From positions 1 through 38,597 of the forward strand of contig DAHUYO010000028.1 of assembly GCA_027315185.1 (NCBI GenBank): a DNA stretch of 38,597 bases, read 5' to 3'. Below, in pieces: positions 24,620 to 32,430 of the stretch (the first letter of the stretch is position 1; every line of letters begins with the position of its first letter). Source of the stretch: Acidobacteriota bacterium. GTDB taxonomy: Bacteria > Acidobacteriota > Terriglobia > Terriglobales > SCQP01. The notes under the pieces are model-generated. The model made no database searches, was not told where the DNA came from, and was given only the letters and a program-made list of their open reading frames with translations. The position numbers were made by a program, and so were the translations under genes.

Positions 24620-25824
24620 AAATCGCCGACGCCAAGGTTATTGTCTGTTCCCCCGGGCGCAACTTCGTCACCTTGAAGCTAACCACCGAGGATGGGCTCG
24701 TGGGCTGGGGCGACGCCACGCTCAATGGCCGCGAACTGGCGGTGGCCAGCTATTTGTCCGACCATGTGCTGCCGCTGCTGGCGGGCCGCGATGCGCGCCG
24801 GATCGAAGACACCTGGCAGTTCCTGTACAAAGGCGCCTATTGGCGCCGCGGGCCGGTGACCATGGCGGCAATCGCCGCCGTGGATGTGGCGCTCTGGGAT
24901 CTGCTGGGCAGGAGCCTGAACGTCCCGGTGTACCACCTATTGGGCGGGGCGTGCCGGGACCGGGTGCGCGTCTACGCGCATGCCACCGGGGAGAATGTGG
25001 AGGCGGCGCTGGCGTCGGTGGCCGCCTTGCGCGCCCGCGGCTACAACGCCATTCGGGTGCAATGCCAGACGCCGGGCGGAAAGGACGCCTACGGCGTTAG
25101 CCACGGCAACCAGCCGTATGAACCGGCCCAAGCAGGAGCTTTGCAGGAGACGGTATGGGAGACCGAGCCCTATCTGCGCTTCGCGCCGGAATTGTTCGCT
25201 CGCGTGCGGCAGGAGTTTGGGCCGGAGCTGGCGCTGTTGCACGATGCCCATCACCGCCTGCGGCCGGTGGAGGCGGCGCGGCTGGGACATTCGCTGGAAC
25301 CGTTTGATCTGTTCTGGCTGGAGGACCCTACGCCGGCGGAGCTGCCGGATGGCTACCGCTTGATCCGCCGCCACACCACCACGCCCCTGGCCGTGGGCGA
25401 GGTCTTCAACTCCATCCACGATTGCCGCGAACTCATCGTCCAGGGAAGCATTGATTACATCCGGGCTTCGGCGGCGCATGCGGGCGGGTTGAGCCATCTG
25501 CGCAAGATCGCGCAATTGGCCGAGCTGTACGGCGTCCGCACCGGCTGCCATGGCGCCACCGACCTCAGCCCGGTGGCGATGGCGGCGGCGCTGCACTTCG
25601 GTTTGAGCGTCCCCAATTTTGGTATTCAGGAGCACATGCCGCATACCGCCGAGACCGACCAGGTGTTTCCCCATGCATACCGGTACCAAGACGGCGCCAT
25701 GCACCCGGGCGAGGCGCCGGGGCTGGGGGTGGACTGCAATGAAGTGCTGGCGGCCCAGTTTCCCTATCGCCCGGCATATCTGCCGGTGGCGCGGTTGGCA
25801 GACGGGACCATGCATGATTGGTAG
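24616..25824 (+). CDS. manD: Mannonate dehydratase, ManD/RspA type (enolase superfamily)
   Basis: Enolase-superfamily ManD enzymes dehydrate D-mannonate to 2-keto-3-deoxygluconate in glucuronate breakdown. The 402-residue product carries '[18 protein letters not shown]' (metal Asp and catalytic His), '[10 protein letters not shown]' (metal Glu), 'LAVGEVFNS' (third metal Glu) and '[12 protein letters not shown]' (His). '[20 protein letters not shown]' is the typical family start of the barrel. Not all family members have high ManD activity; some use gluconate, so the substrate is likely rather than certain. The ATG at 24616 overlaps the upstream gene. Confidence 0.88.
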   Translation: MKIADAKVIVCSPGRNFVTLKLTTEDGLVGWGDATLNGRELAVASYLSDHVLPLLAGRDARRIEDTWQFLYKGAYWRRGPVTMAAIAAVDVALWDLLGRSLNVPVYHLLGGACRDRVRVYAHATGENVEAALASVAALRARGYNAIRVQCQTPGGKDAYGVSHGNQPYEPAQAGALQETVWETEPYLRFAPELFARVRQEFGPELALLHDAHHRLRPVEAARLGHSLEPFDLFWLEDPTPAELPDGYRLIRRHTTTPLAVGEVFNSIHDCRELIVQGSIDYIRASAAHAGGLSHLRKIAQLAELYGVRTGCHGATDLSPVAMAAALHFGLSVPNFGIQEHMPHTAETDQVFPHAYRYQDGAMHPGEAPGLGVDCNEVLAAQFPYRPAYLPVARLADGTMHDW

Positions 25825-25950
25825 GGCATGCGGGCAGGGCGCGACGCAGCTTGCATTGCCGCGTTGCCGGGCTGGTGCAGGTGGTGCGAGACCCGAGCCG
25901 GGCAGGGAAGCTGCGGGCGCCGCCGCCATGCCGCCCTCCGGTCCGGGCGG

Positions 25951-25966
25951 CTGGTATACTGACCAG
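25951..25966 (+). promoter_or_regulatory. Candidate ccmE promoter with extended -10 and inverted repeat
   Basis: TGGTATACT (25952-25960) is an extended -10 element, 21 bp before the ccmE start codon. The -35 region is poor, which suits an extended -10 promoter. The 5-bp inverted repeat CTGGT-N6-ACCAG (25951-25955, 25962-25966) straddles the -10 and could be an operator. Confidence 0.45.
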
Positions 25967-25986
25967 TAACCGTTGCGGGGGATTCG

Positions 25987-26421
25987 ATGCGTGCTGCGCA
26001 GTGGAAATTCGGGATTGCGCTGGCGGTAATTCTCGCCGCCTTCGCCTGGCTAGCGTTCACCGGCATCCGCGATAGCAAGAGCTATTACGTCACCATTGCC
26101 CAATTGCAGACGCTGCCGCAGGCGCATCAGCGCCGGCTGCGCGTTTCCGGCGTGGTGGTGCCGGGAAGCATCCAGCATACGGGAGCGGGCGTGAATTTCG
26201 TGCTGGAGGCGGGAGCCAACCGCTTGCCCGTGACCTATGTCGGCACCGATCCTCTGCCGGATACCTTCGTTGGCAAAGCCAAGGCCATCGCCGCCGGGCA
26301 TTGGCTGGAAAATGGCACCTTCCGGGCGACCGGCGTCTCGGCCAAATGCGCTTCGCATTACGAGCCGAAGGGCGTGCGGGCAAGCGGGAAGATGCCGACT
26401 ACCACCGCCGGCACCATGTAA
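25987..26421 (+). CDS. ccmE: Heme chaperone CcmE, C-x3-Y type
   Basis: CcmE receives heme from CcmABCD in the periplasm and hands it to CcmF. The 144-residue product has an N-terminal membrane anchor (about residues 7-25) and the OB-fold ('RLRVSGVVVPGSI', 'NFVLEAGANRLPVTYVGTDP', 'LPDTFVGKAKAIAAG'). The C-terminal heme-binding tail reads 'SAKCASHYEPKG'. Where the Escherichia coli protein has covalent heme His130 in HDENY, this one has Cys121 with Tyr125 four residues on (CASHY). This is the CxxxY variant known from archaea and sulfate reducers. His124 is present but out of register. GGGGG lies 6-7 nt before the ATG. Confidence 0.93.
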   Translation: MRAAQWKFGIALAVILAAFAWLAFTGIRDSKSYYVTIAQLQTLPQAHQRRLRVSGVVVPGSIQHTGAGVNFVLEAGANRLPVTYVGTDPLPDTFVGKAKAIAAGHWLENGTFRATGVSAKCASHYEPKGVRASGKMPTTTAGTM

Positions 26422-26509
26422 TGCTGGGTGTTCCGCCGGTCGCGGCGCAGGGCGGCGCATCGCCGCCGACCGGCCCTGACGCGCCCTTGGGGTCCGCCAG
26501 ACTGCGCTC

Positions 26510-27220
26510 ATGAACACCACGCCGATTTCGCCTGCCAACTCAGCCGCCGGAGGCCTCCAGCCCCCGACGGGGGCGGAGGCGCACGGCGGTTCCTGCTTGG
26601 TCGAGTGCCGGAACATAAGCCGCTTTTTTGGCGACTTCGCCGCGCTGCGGCGCGTGGATCTGCGTCTGCCGGCCGGGCAGTTGCTGATGCTGCTGGGCCC
26701 AAATGGGGCGGGCAAAAGCACGCTCCTGCGCGTGCTGGCGGGAGCACTGCGGCCCTCTTCGGGACAGGTCTGGATTGGCGGCTTTGCCTGGGGCACGCCG
26801 GAAGCACGGCGGCAGACGGGCTTCTTGGCGCATGAATCGCTGCTCCATCCCAAGCTGACGGTGGCGGAGAACCTGCGCTATTACGCTACGCTGCATGGCG
26901 CCACGGCCGATGCCGCCGCCCGCAGCCTGCGCCGCGTCGGCGGCGAGCACCTGGCCCATCTGCGCGTCTCCGCGTTGTCCCAGGGGATGCGGCAGAAGGC
27001 GACGCTGGCGCGCTGCCTGCTGCACGGGCCGCGGGTGCTGCTGCTGGATGAGCCGTTCGCCAGCCTGGACCGCGCCACGGTGAGTGACCTGCGCCGGTTG
27101 CTGGCGGAGTTGCGGGATGCGGGCATGACCATGATCGCCAGCACGCATACCCCGGAGGTGCTGGCGGATTTGGCCAATGCCGAATTGTTGATGGAACGGG
27201 GACGGGTACGATGCACATGA
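26510..27220 (+). CDS. ccmA: Heme exporter ATP-binding protein CcmA
   Basis: CcmA powers release of holo-CcmE from the CcmABCD complex. The 236-residue product has Walker A 'GPNGAGKST' (about residues 63-71), the signature 'LSQGMRQKATLARCL' and Walker B 'VLLLDEPFASLD'. The switch-region His is in 'IASTHTPEVL'. The first 30 residues are proline/glycine-rich and not conserved, so a later start is possible. The ccmB start lies inside its last codons. Confidence 0.93.
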   Translation: MNTTPISPANSAAGGLQPPTGAEAHGGSCLVECRNISRFFGDFAALRRVDLRLPAGQLLMLLGPNGAGKSTLLRVLAGALRPSSGQVWIGGFAWGTPEARRQTGFLAHESLLHPKLTVAENLRYYATLHGATADAAARSLRRVGGEHLAHLRVSALSQGMRQKATLARCLLHGPRVLLLDEPFASLDRATVSDLRRLLAELRDAGMTMIASTHTPEVLADLANAELLMERGRVRCT

Positions 27221-27972
27221 CGCCTCCAGCGGCGCCGCCTTCCGCGCCTACCGCCCCCGCGCCGGCGTCCGCCGCCGCGATTGCACCGGCCGGCCATCCT
27301 TCGGCGCTTGCCGTCTTCTGGGCGACCTGGCGGCGTGACCTGCGCATTGAATGGCGCGAGCGGCAAGCGCTGAACGCCATGTTGTTCTACGCCTTACTGG
27401 TGATCGTCATCTTCAGCTTTGCCTTCGAGGCGCAGGCGGCGTTGACGGTGCGGGTGGGCGGTGGTTTGCTTTGGGTAGCCTTTTTGTTCGCTGGTTTGCT
27501 GGCGCTCGACCGGGCGTTTGCACGGGAAACGGCGGGCGATTGCCTGACCGGATTGGCCATCTCGCCGGCTTCGCGGGCGGCGGCGCTGGCGGGCAAGTTC
27601 AGCGCCGCGTTCGTGTTGATGCTGGCCATCGAGGGCGTCATCCTGCCGCTGTTCGCGGTTCTGTTCAACGCCCCGCCGGGGGCGCGCTGGGGCGGCATTC
27701 TGCTGACGGCGGTGCTGGGCACCTGGGCTCTGGCCGCGACGGGCACTTACTTCTCCGCCCTCGGAGCGCACGCGCGGCAGCGTACGCTGCTGTTGCCGCT
27801 GCTATTGTTGCCGGTGGCCATACCAGCGGTGATCGCCATGGTGCAGGCGACGCAGGTGTATTTGCACGGCCAGGGCGGGGCAGGATTCTGGCTGCAATTG
27901 TTGGCGGCGTATGATGCAATCTTTACCGCGCTGGGCGTGCTGTTGGCGGATGTGGTTTTGGAAGTTGAGTAA
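27211..27972 (+). CDS. ccmB: Heme exporter membrane protein CcmB
   Basis: The 253-residue product has six hydrophobic segments in the pattern of CcmB, including 'FWATWRRDLRIEWRERQALN' before the first helix. 'AGLLALDRAFARETAGDCL' is typical of the family. CcmB is the permease partner of CcmA. The ATG at 27211 overlaps ccmA by 10 bp; a second ATG at 27217 would give an ATGA overlap with the ccmA stop. The Ala/Pro-rich N-terminus (about 25 residues) is longer than usual. Confidence 0.92.
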   Translation: MHMTPPAAPPSAPTAPAPASAAAIAPAGHPSALAVFWATWRRDLRIEWRERQALNAMLFYALLVIVIFSFAFEAQAALTVRVGGGLLWVAFLFAGLLALDRAFARETAGDCLTGLAISPASRAAALAGKFSAAFVLMLAIEGVILPLFAVLFNAPPGARWGGILLTAVLGTWALAATGTYFSALGAHARQRTLLLPLLLLPVAIPAVIAMVQATQVYLHGQGGAGFWLQLLAAYDAIFTALGVLLADVVLEVE

Positions 27973-28008
27973 GGCCAATACGGAGGCGATGCAAGGGATG
28001 GAGGCGGC

Positions 28009-28755
28009 ATGAAGCAGACGGAAACGGCTGGGCCAGCGGGGCCGGCAAGCACGGCAGCGGCGCCGCCGCAGGCGCGCCCCTGGCTTCCTTGGTGGGCCGG
28101 CGTGACCGCGGCCCTGATGCTCTATGCGCTCTATCAGGCTTGGATCGCCGCGCCGACCGAGGCCACGATGGGCATTTATCAGCGCATTTTCTATGTGCAT
28201 GTGCCCGCGGCGCTGGTGGGCTTTGGCGTGTTTTTCATCAACCTGATGGCGAGCGTGTGGTACCTCGCCCGCCGCAGCCGCGCCGCCGATGCGTTGGCGG
28301 TGGCCTCGGCGGAGGTGGGCGTGGCCCTGCTGGCCATCAATTTGATCACCGGGCCGATTTGGGCTAAGCCTATCTGGGGCATTTGGTGGACCTGGGATGC
28401 GCGCCTGACGCTGACGCTGGTCATCTGGATTATGTACGTCAGCTATTTGGTGCTGCGGCAGTTCACGCCGCATTCCGAGTTGCAGCCGCGGCTGGCGGCG
28501 GCGTACGCGATGTTCATCTTCGTGGCGGTGCCGGTGGATTATATGGCCATACGGTGGTGGCGCACGCAGCATCCGCAGCCGGTGCTGTTCGGCGGTCCCC
28601 ACTCCGGGTTGGCGCCGGCGATGCTCTATGCCTTGTGCGTAGGTTTTGCCGCCTACATCGCGTTGGCGGCGACACTGTTGCGCCTGCGCTACCGGCAGGA
28701 GCAGCTGCGGCACAGGATTGAGCTCCGGCGGCGGGCGCGTGCGCTGGCGGAGTAA
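28009..28755 (+). CDS. ccmC: Heme handling protein CcmC
   Basis: CcmC loads heme onto CcmE. The 248-residue product has six membrane helices and the WWD motif 'WGIWWTWDARLT' (about residues 123-134), with a conserved His before it in 'FYVHVPAALV' (His64). A Pro/Ala-rich N-terminal tail precedes the first helix. It lies 36 bp after ccmB and 21 bp before the ccmD-like gene, so the five ccm genes form one operon. Confidence 0.94.
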   Translation: MKQTETAGPAGPASTAAAPPQARPWLPWWAGVTAALMLYALYQAWIAAPTEATMGIYQRIFYVHVPAALVGFGVFFINLMASVWYLARRSRAADALAVASAEVGVALLAINLITGPIWAKPIWGIWWTWDARLTLTLVIWIMYVSYLVLRQFTPHSELQPRLAAAYAMFIFVAVPVDYMAIRWWRTQHPQPVLFGGPHSGLAPAMLYALCVGFAAYIALAATLLRLRYRQEQLRHRIELRRRARALAE

Positions 28756-28776
28756 TTGGGAAGGAGATTGGGAACG

Positions 28777-28908
28777 ATGGTTAGCGTGGTAGCGGCGTTT
28801 AGCGTGGCCTGGATTGTGACCACGATTTATGTTTTCACCTTGGGCGCGCGGCAGCGGGAGCTGGAGCGGGCAATGGCTGCGTTGCGCAGCGAGGACGACG
28901 AGGGTTAA
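28777..28908 (+). CDS. ccmD: Small CcmD-like membrane protein
   Basis: A 43-residue frame (starts MVSVVAAFSVAW, ends RSEDDEG) follows ccmC after 21 bp. AAGGAG (28761-28766) lies upstream. It has one membrane helix (about residues 3-23) followed by a charged tail. That is the size, topology and position of CcmD, which stabilises the CcmABC complex during holo-CcmE release. CcmD is too short and variable for sequence identity to prove the call. Confidence 0.8.
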   Translation: MVSVVAAFSVAWIVTTIYVFTLGARQRELERAMAALRSEDDEG

Positions 28909-28987
28909 CGTCCCAGCGCCGCCAGTTGGCGGATTTCGCGCGCTGCGCCTCCACCGTCGCGGCCGGTAAGCTTTCTCACGCGCAAAA

Positions 28988-29038
28988 TTCAGCTTGTCTT
29001 CAGCAATGCCACCCGGCGGACATTCAGCTTACCTTCAG
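28988..29038 (+). promoter_or_regulatory. Two pairs of TTCAG direct repeats spaced 11 bp
   Basis: TTCAG occurs at 28988, 28999, 29023 and 29034. Within each pair the spacing is exactly 11 bp (one helical turn), in contexts TTCAGCTTGTCTTCAG and TTCAGCTTACCTTCAG. This is the usual geometry of an OmpR/PhoB-family response-regulator site. It lies about 250 bp upstream of the lysine-rich secreted protein gene. Confidence 0.55.
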
Positions 29039-29209
29039 AAATCATAGGTTTACAGGCGGGTAACTACGCAGGAATTGCTGCTGATCGGAAGAATTGTCGC
29101 ACCGCCAGGCGCAGGGCCGGAAGCGGCAGCCAGGACCAGCATTGCAGCCAAAAGGCTTCGGCCGCAGTCGGGTTCGGCCCACCCATTGCAGCATGGTGGC
29201 GAGAGAGAC

Positions 29210-29275
29210 GCAGGGCGGGAGGGTCCTTGTGGTGAACCAGCCCCCCGCCCTGCTTCTCCCTAGAGCCCAATTGGG
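29210..29275 (+). promoter_or_regulatory. Structured leader: 10-bp hairpin and palindrome touching the ribosome-binding site
   Basis: GCAGGGCGGG (29210-29219) pairs perfectly with CCCGCCCTGC (29244-29253). Next, the palindrome CCCAATTGGG (29266-29275) runs into the Shine-Dalgarno sequence GGGAGGA (29273-29279) of the following gene. Together they could control its translation. Confidence 0.45.
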
Positions 29276-29286
29276 AGGAAGATTAC

Positions 29287-29496
29287 ATGCGTGCAAAACT
29301 GAACTGGTTGGCCGCCGCCGGAGCCTTGGCGGCAATGTTGGGTCTGGGCGCCATGCCCGCGTTGGCGACCGTCGCGCCGCCGCCGAGCGTGGCGATGCAG
29401 ATGCAAAAGAAAAACAAGAAACAGACCAAGACCAAAAAGACCTGGGGCAAGAAGAAGACCAAGACCATGAAGCCCGGCACCCCGCACCTCGTCTAG
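29287..29496 (+). CDS. Small lysine-rich secreted protein
   Basis: The 69-residue product has a clear signal peptide (about residues 1-27, cleavage after 'MPALA'). A short Pro/Ala stretch and a Lys/Thr-rich tail follow, with 12 Lys within about 22 residues ('KKNKKQTKTKKTWGKKKTKT', about residues 41-60). GGGAGGA lies 7 nt before the ATG, so translation looks strong. It is not a recognised family. Its architecture recalls short basic periplasmic proteins such as the acid-shock protein Asr, which is also response-regulator controlled, but there is no claim of homology. A terminator follows 25 bp downstream, making it a single-gene unit. Confidence 0.75.
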   Translation: MRAKLNWLAAAGALAAMLGLGAMPALATVAPPPSVAMQMQKKNKKQTKTKKTWGKKKTKTMKPGTPHLV

Positions 29497-29520
29497 GTGG
29501 GCGGCGGCGATGGCAAAAGC

Positions 29521-29556
29521 GGCGGCCTTGCGAGCGCAGGGCCGCCATTTTATTTT
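29521..29556 (+). terminator. Rho-independent terminator of the lysine-rich protein gene
   Basis: GGCGGCCTTGC-GAGC-GCAGGGCCGCC forms an 11-bp stem (one G-U pair) with a 4-nt loop, followed by ATTTTATTTT (29547-29556). This is the best intrinsic terminator in the window. Confidence 0.85.
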
Positions 29557-29711
29557 GCCCCGGTGCGGACCCGCGGCGCTGGGACGGGGCGCAAGCCCAA
29601 GGGGCAGGCATCTCGCTGGGATGCCGCGGGGATGCGGCCGGACCGGCGGGGCCGGCAATATAGGAATGACGGCGGGATTTTAGTCAGTGGAATAGCGGCG
29701 GCGGAAACGAT

Positions 29712-29924
29712 CTAGTGCTGGGTTTCATGCAGCGCCCGGTCAAAATGCTCCAGCGCGCTCTGCGCCTTCTGTAGTTTGTCCTGCACCGCTTCATTCACGT
29801 GCAGCAGCTTTTCGACCCAATCGCTGAGGTTGGAGGACACTTTGTCCTGGGCGTTGCGCCCGCGCTCGGTCAACAGAAAGATCGCCACGCCGACGGCGAT
29901 CGCGGGAATGATCCAACGGTTCAT
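29712..29924 (-). CDS. Small membrane-anchored helical protein (YtxH-like size)
   Basis: From the ATG at 29924 the product is 70 residues, with one N-terminal membrane helix (about residues 4-21, 'WIIPAIAVGVAIFLL'). A long amphipathic, probably coiled-coil tail follows ('NLSDWVEKLLHVNEAVQDKL'). A GGGGG sequence lies just upstream. The frame is open to 30011, but the extra residues are unconserved in character. No function can be assigned; small membrane-plus-coil proteins of this type are often envelope-stress or structural proteins. No obvious partner lies nearby. Confidence 0.6.
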   Translation of the reverse strand: MNRWIIPAIAVGVAIFLLTERGRNAQDKVSSNLSDWVEKLLHVNEAVQDKLQKAQSALEHFDRALHETQH

Positions 29925-30121
29925 GGTGCCCCCAAAGCTTGCCACCCGGGCGTTGTCCTGTTCACAGTTTATGCCCGCTGCCGGTCGCGTGGCGGCTCTG
30001 CCCTCCTGCAAGACGCCCGGGGCGGAGGATTAGTTGCACGCGGCCTTGGGCCTAATCGCACCGGCTCGGAGGGTTGTGGCGCGCCGCGGCCGGCGGGCGG
30101 CGTGGCAAATTAGACCGGGGC

Positions 30122-31096
30122 TTAGGGCGGAGCCGGCGCCGAGACGCTGGCGCGCGCCGTAGAGGCAGCCGCCGGAGGCGCGGTTACCGCCAGGCTGGCA
30201 TCGCTACGGCGCCAACAGGGGCGCTCGCTGCGGCGGAAACGGCGGACCGCCGCCCAGCGCGCGAGCGCTTGCGCATAGCCGGCGTGGTAGGCGAAATCGC
30301 CTTTCAGCGCCAGTTGGACCAGCACGAGGTGAGCCCAAAGCAGATGCCAGCACAGGCGCGCCGGGTCCAAGTTTTTCCAATGGAACAACAAGCGATTGCG
30401 GTGAATGATGGCGCGGCGTGCAAATGCCGGCCGGTGCCGGCGAATGGTGGCGCTGACTTCATGGCGAACGGCGGGATGGGGCAAATAGCGAATTTCCGCG
30501 CCGCGCTTGCGGGCGCGATAGGACAAGTCGAGATCTTCCCAGTAATAGGGAGCCAACAGCGGGTCAAAACCGCCCAAAGCCAAGAAGGCGTCGCGGCGGA
30601 AGGCGCAGAAGCCGCCCACCAGGGCGAAACTGGGGCCGGCCGTGCCATCGTAATTGCGCCACGCCTCCCAGAAGCCACGGCGGAAACGGCCGAGCTTGCC
30701 GCCAGTAGCGAAGGCGCCGTCCGGAGCTTCGGCGCGCAACGTGACGCCGAACAGCTCCGGATTCGCGAAGGCGGGAAGCGCCGGCCCCAACGCGCCGGGC
30801 AATAACTCGGCATCGTTGTTGAGTAAGGCGATAATCGCTCCGTGGGCGGCCGCCACCCCGGTATTGACCGCGGGGCCGAAGCCCTGATTGATGGGGCTGC
30901 TGACGCAACGCACGGTGGGAAACGCCGCCACCAGCCAGGCGGCGGTGCCGTCGGTCGAACCGTCGTCGGAGATGATGACCTCCGGCACGCAGCCGTGGGC
31001 CGCGGCAACGCGGTCGCATTCGGCCAACACGCTGGGCAAATAGCGCGCCAGCAGCCCGCGGCCATTCCACGTGGGTATGACGATGGAAAGTTCCAA
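30122..31096 (-). CDS. Family 2 glycosyltransferase (rhamnosyltransferase-like)
   Basis: The 324-residue product opens with the GT2/GT-A strand 'LSIVIPTWNGRGLL', then 'VIISDDGSTDGTAAWL' (nucleotide-sugar binding), 'INQGFGPAVNTGVAAA' and 'IIALLNNDAELLPG' (metal-binding DxD equivalent NDA). 'YYWEDLDLSYRARKRG' is the ED catalytic-base motif. Rhamnosyl- and other cell-surface sugar transferases share this layout; donor and acceptor are unknown. The start is a TTG at 31096 that matches the family N-terminus. It is divergent from lpxB, suggesting a surface-glycan role. Confidence 0.88.
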   Translation of the reverse strand: MELSIVIPTWNGRGLLARYLPSVLAECDRVAAAHGCVPEVIISDDGSTDGTAAWLVAAFPTVRCVSSPINQGFGPAVNTGVAAAHGAIIALLNNDAELLPGALGPALPAFANPELFGVTLRAEAPDGAFATGGKLGRFRRGFWEAWRNYDGTAGPSFALVGGFCAFRRDAFLALGGFDPLLAPYYWEDLDLSYRARKRGAEIRYLPHPAVRHEVSATIRRHRPAFARRAIIHRNRLLFHWKNLDPARLCWHLLWAHLVLVQLALKGDFAYHAGYAQALARWAAVRRFRRSERPCWRRSDASLAVTAPPAAASTARASVSAPAPP

Positions 31097-31167
31097 AATA
31101 TTCGCGGGTCCGTGCGCCGTGCGGGCGGGTCCGACCGGGGCCGCTCCACTTCATACTAAAGCGAGCG

Positions 31168-32430
31168 ATGAGCCAGCGGGAAATCATGATCGTCGCGGGC
31201 GAAGCCTCCGGCGACCTGCATGCCGGCGGACTGGTGGCGGAACTGCGGCGGCGGCATCCGGACTGGCATTTCTTTGGCGGCGGCGGGCCGCGCCTGCGCG
31301 CTGCCGGCGTGGAGCTGCTGGTGGACGCGCAAGACGTAACGGTCGTGGGCCTGGTGGAAGTGTTGGCCCATCTGCCGCGCATCTATCGCTTGCACCGGCG
31401 CCTGCGACGGGCGCTGCGGCAGCGCCATCCGGCGGCGGTGATCTTGGTGGATTTTCCGGACTTCAATTTGCCTTTGGCCGCGGTGGCGGCGCGGCGCGGA
31501 ATTCCGGTGATCTATTTCATTAGCCCGCAGGTGTGGGCTTGGCGGGGAAAGCGCGTGGAAGCCATCCGCCGCACGGTGCGGCGCATGATTTGCATTTTTC
31601 CGTTCGAGCCCGCGTTTTACGCCCGGCACGGAATGGACGTGGACTATGTGGGGCATCCCTTGGTGCATGCGGTGCGGCCGCAACTGACCCGGGCCGAGTT
31701 TCAGGCGCGTCACGGCTTGGCCCCCGACCGGCCGACGATCGCCCTGCTGCCGGGCAGCCGGCGGCGGGAGATTGGCTACAACCTGCCCCCGATGTTGGCG
31801 GCGGCGGCACGGCTGCGGGAGGCAGCCGGCGCGCAGTTCGTTCTGCCCGCGGCGGGAACGGTGGGGGCGGATTGGCTGCGCGCGGCGATACCCGCGGCGC
31901 AGCGGAACGGGGTGACCGTGCTGGACGGGGAAGCCTACGACGCTTTGGCGCATGCCGATGTGGCGATCGTCGCCAGCGGCACGGCTACGGTAGAGGCGGC
32001 GTTGCTGCGTACCCCAATGGTGGTTGTGTATCGTCTATCCCCGTACAGCTATTGGCTGGGACGGCGATGGGTGCGAACTCCCCACTTCGCCATGGTGAAT
32101 CTGGTCGCGGGGCGGGAGATCGTGCCGGAGTTGATTCAAGAGCGGTTTCAGCCGGAGGCCGTTGTAAACTGGGCGCTAAAGCTGCTCGATACGACAATCG
32201 CGGGGGGCAACCAGGAATGGCGGGGGCGGAAGGACTTAGCATCGCCACGGGAGGTGATGCTGCGGGGATACGAGGAGGTGCGGCAGCGCCTTCAGCCTCC
32301 CGTGATGCGTTCCCCCGGCACCGGCGCGCAGATTGCCCAGCCGGCAGCCGCCGCGGCGTCCAGCCCCGATTGTTCTCCCTGGTCGCGCGCCGCCGGCGCG
32401 GTAGAGGCGGAGTTGGAGGAACGACCGTGA
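31168..32430 (+). CDS. lpxB: Lipid-A-disaccharide synthase LpxB
   Basis: LpxB condenses UDP-diacyl-GlcN with lipid X to make the lipid A disaccharide on the cytoplasmic face of the inner membrane. The 420-residue product has the family signatures 'IMIVAGEASGDLHAGGL', 'WHFFGGGGPRLRAAGVELL', 'YFISPQVWAWRGKRVEAIRR' and 'LLPGSRRREIGYNLPPML'. 'VASGTATVEAALLRTPMVVV' is the nucleotide-sugar site. It shows that the organism makes lipopolysaccharide. The Pro/Ala-rich last 50 residues are an extra tail. Its stop overlaps the next start (GTGA). Confidence 0.95.
   Translation: MSQREIMIVAGEASGDLHAGGLVAELRRRHPDWHFFGGGGPRLRAAGVELLVDAQDVTVVGLVEVLAHLPRIYRLHRRLRRALRQRHPAAVILVDFPDFNLPLAAVAARRGIPVIYFISPQVWAWRGKRVEAIRRTVRRMICIFPFEPAFYARHGMDVDYVGHPLVHAVRPQLTRAEFQARHGLAPDRPTIALLPGSRRREIGYNLPPMLAAAARLREAAGAQFVLPAAGTVGADWLRAAIPAAQRNGVTVLDGEAYDALAHADVAIVASGTATVEAALLRTPMVVVYRLSPYSYWLGRRWVRTPHFAMVNLVAGREIVPELIQERFQPEAVVNWALKLLDTTIAGGNQEWRGRKDLASPREVMLRGYEEVRQRLQPPVMRSPGTGAQIAQPAAAAASSPDCSPWSRAAGAVEAELEERP

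Noticed and set aside
29287..29496. Histone H1-like DNA-binding protein
   Set aside because: The Lys-rich tail fits, but a clear signal peptide with an A-x-A site implies export.
29042..29611. 189-codon minus-strand open frame opposite the lysine-rich gene
   Set aside because: No motif; the plus-strand gene has a signal peptide, ribosome-binding site and terminator.
31533..32426. N-terminal extension of the M1-like frame (to 990 residues)
   Set aside because: It is lpxB in another frame; a signal peptide and GGAGGA mark the start at 32427.
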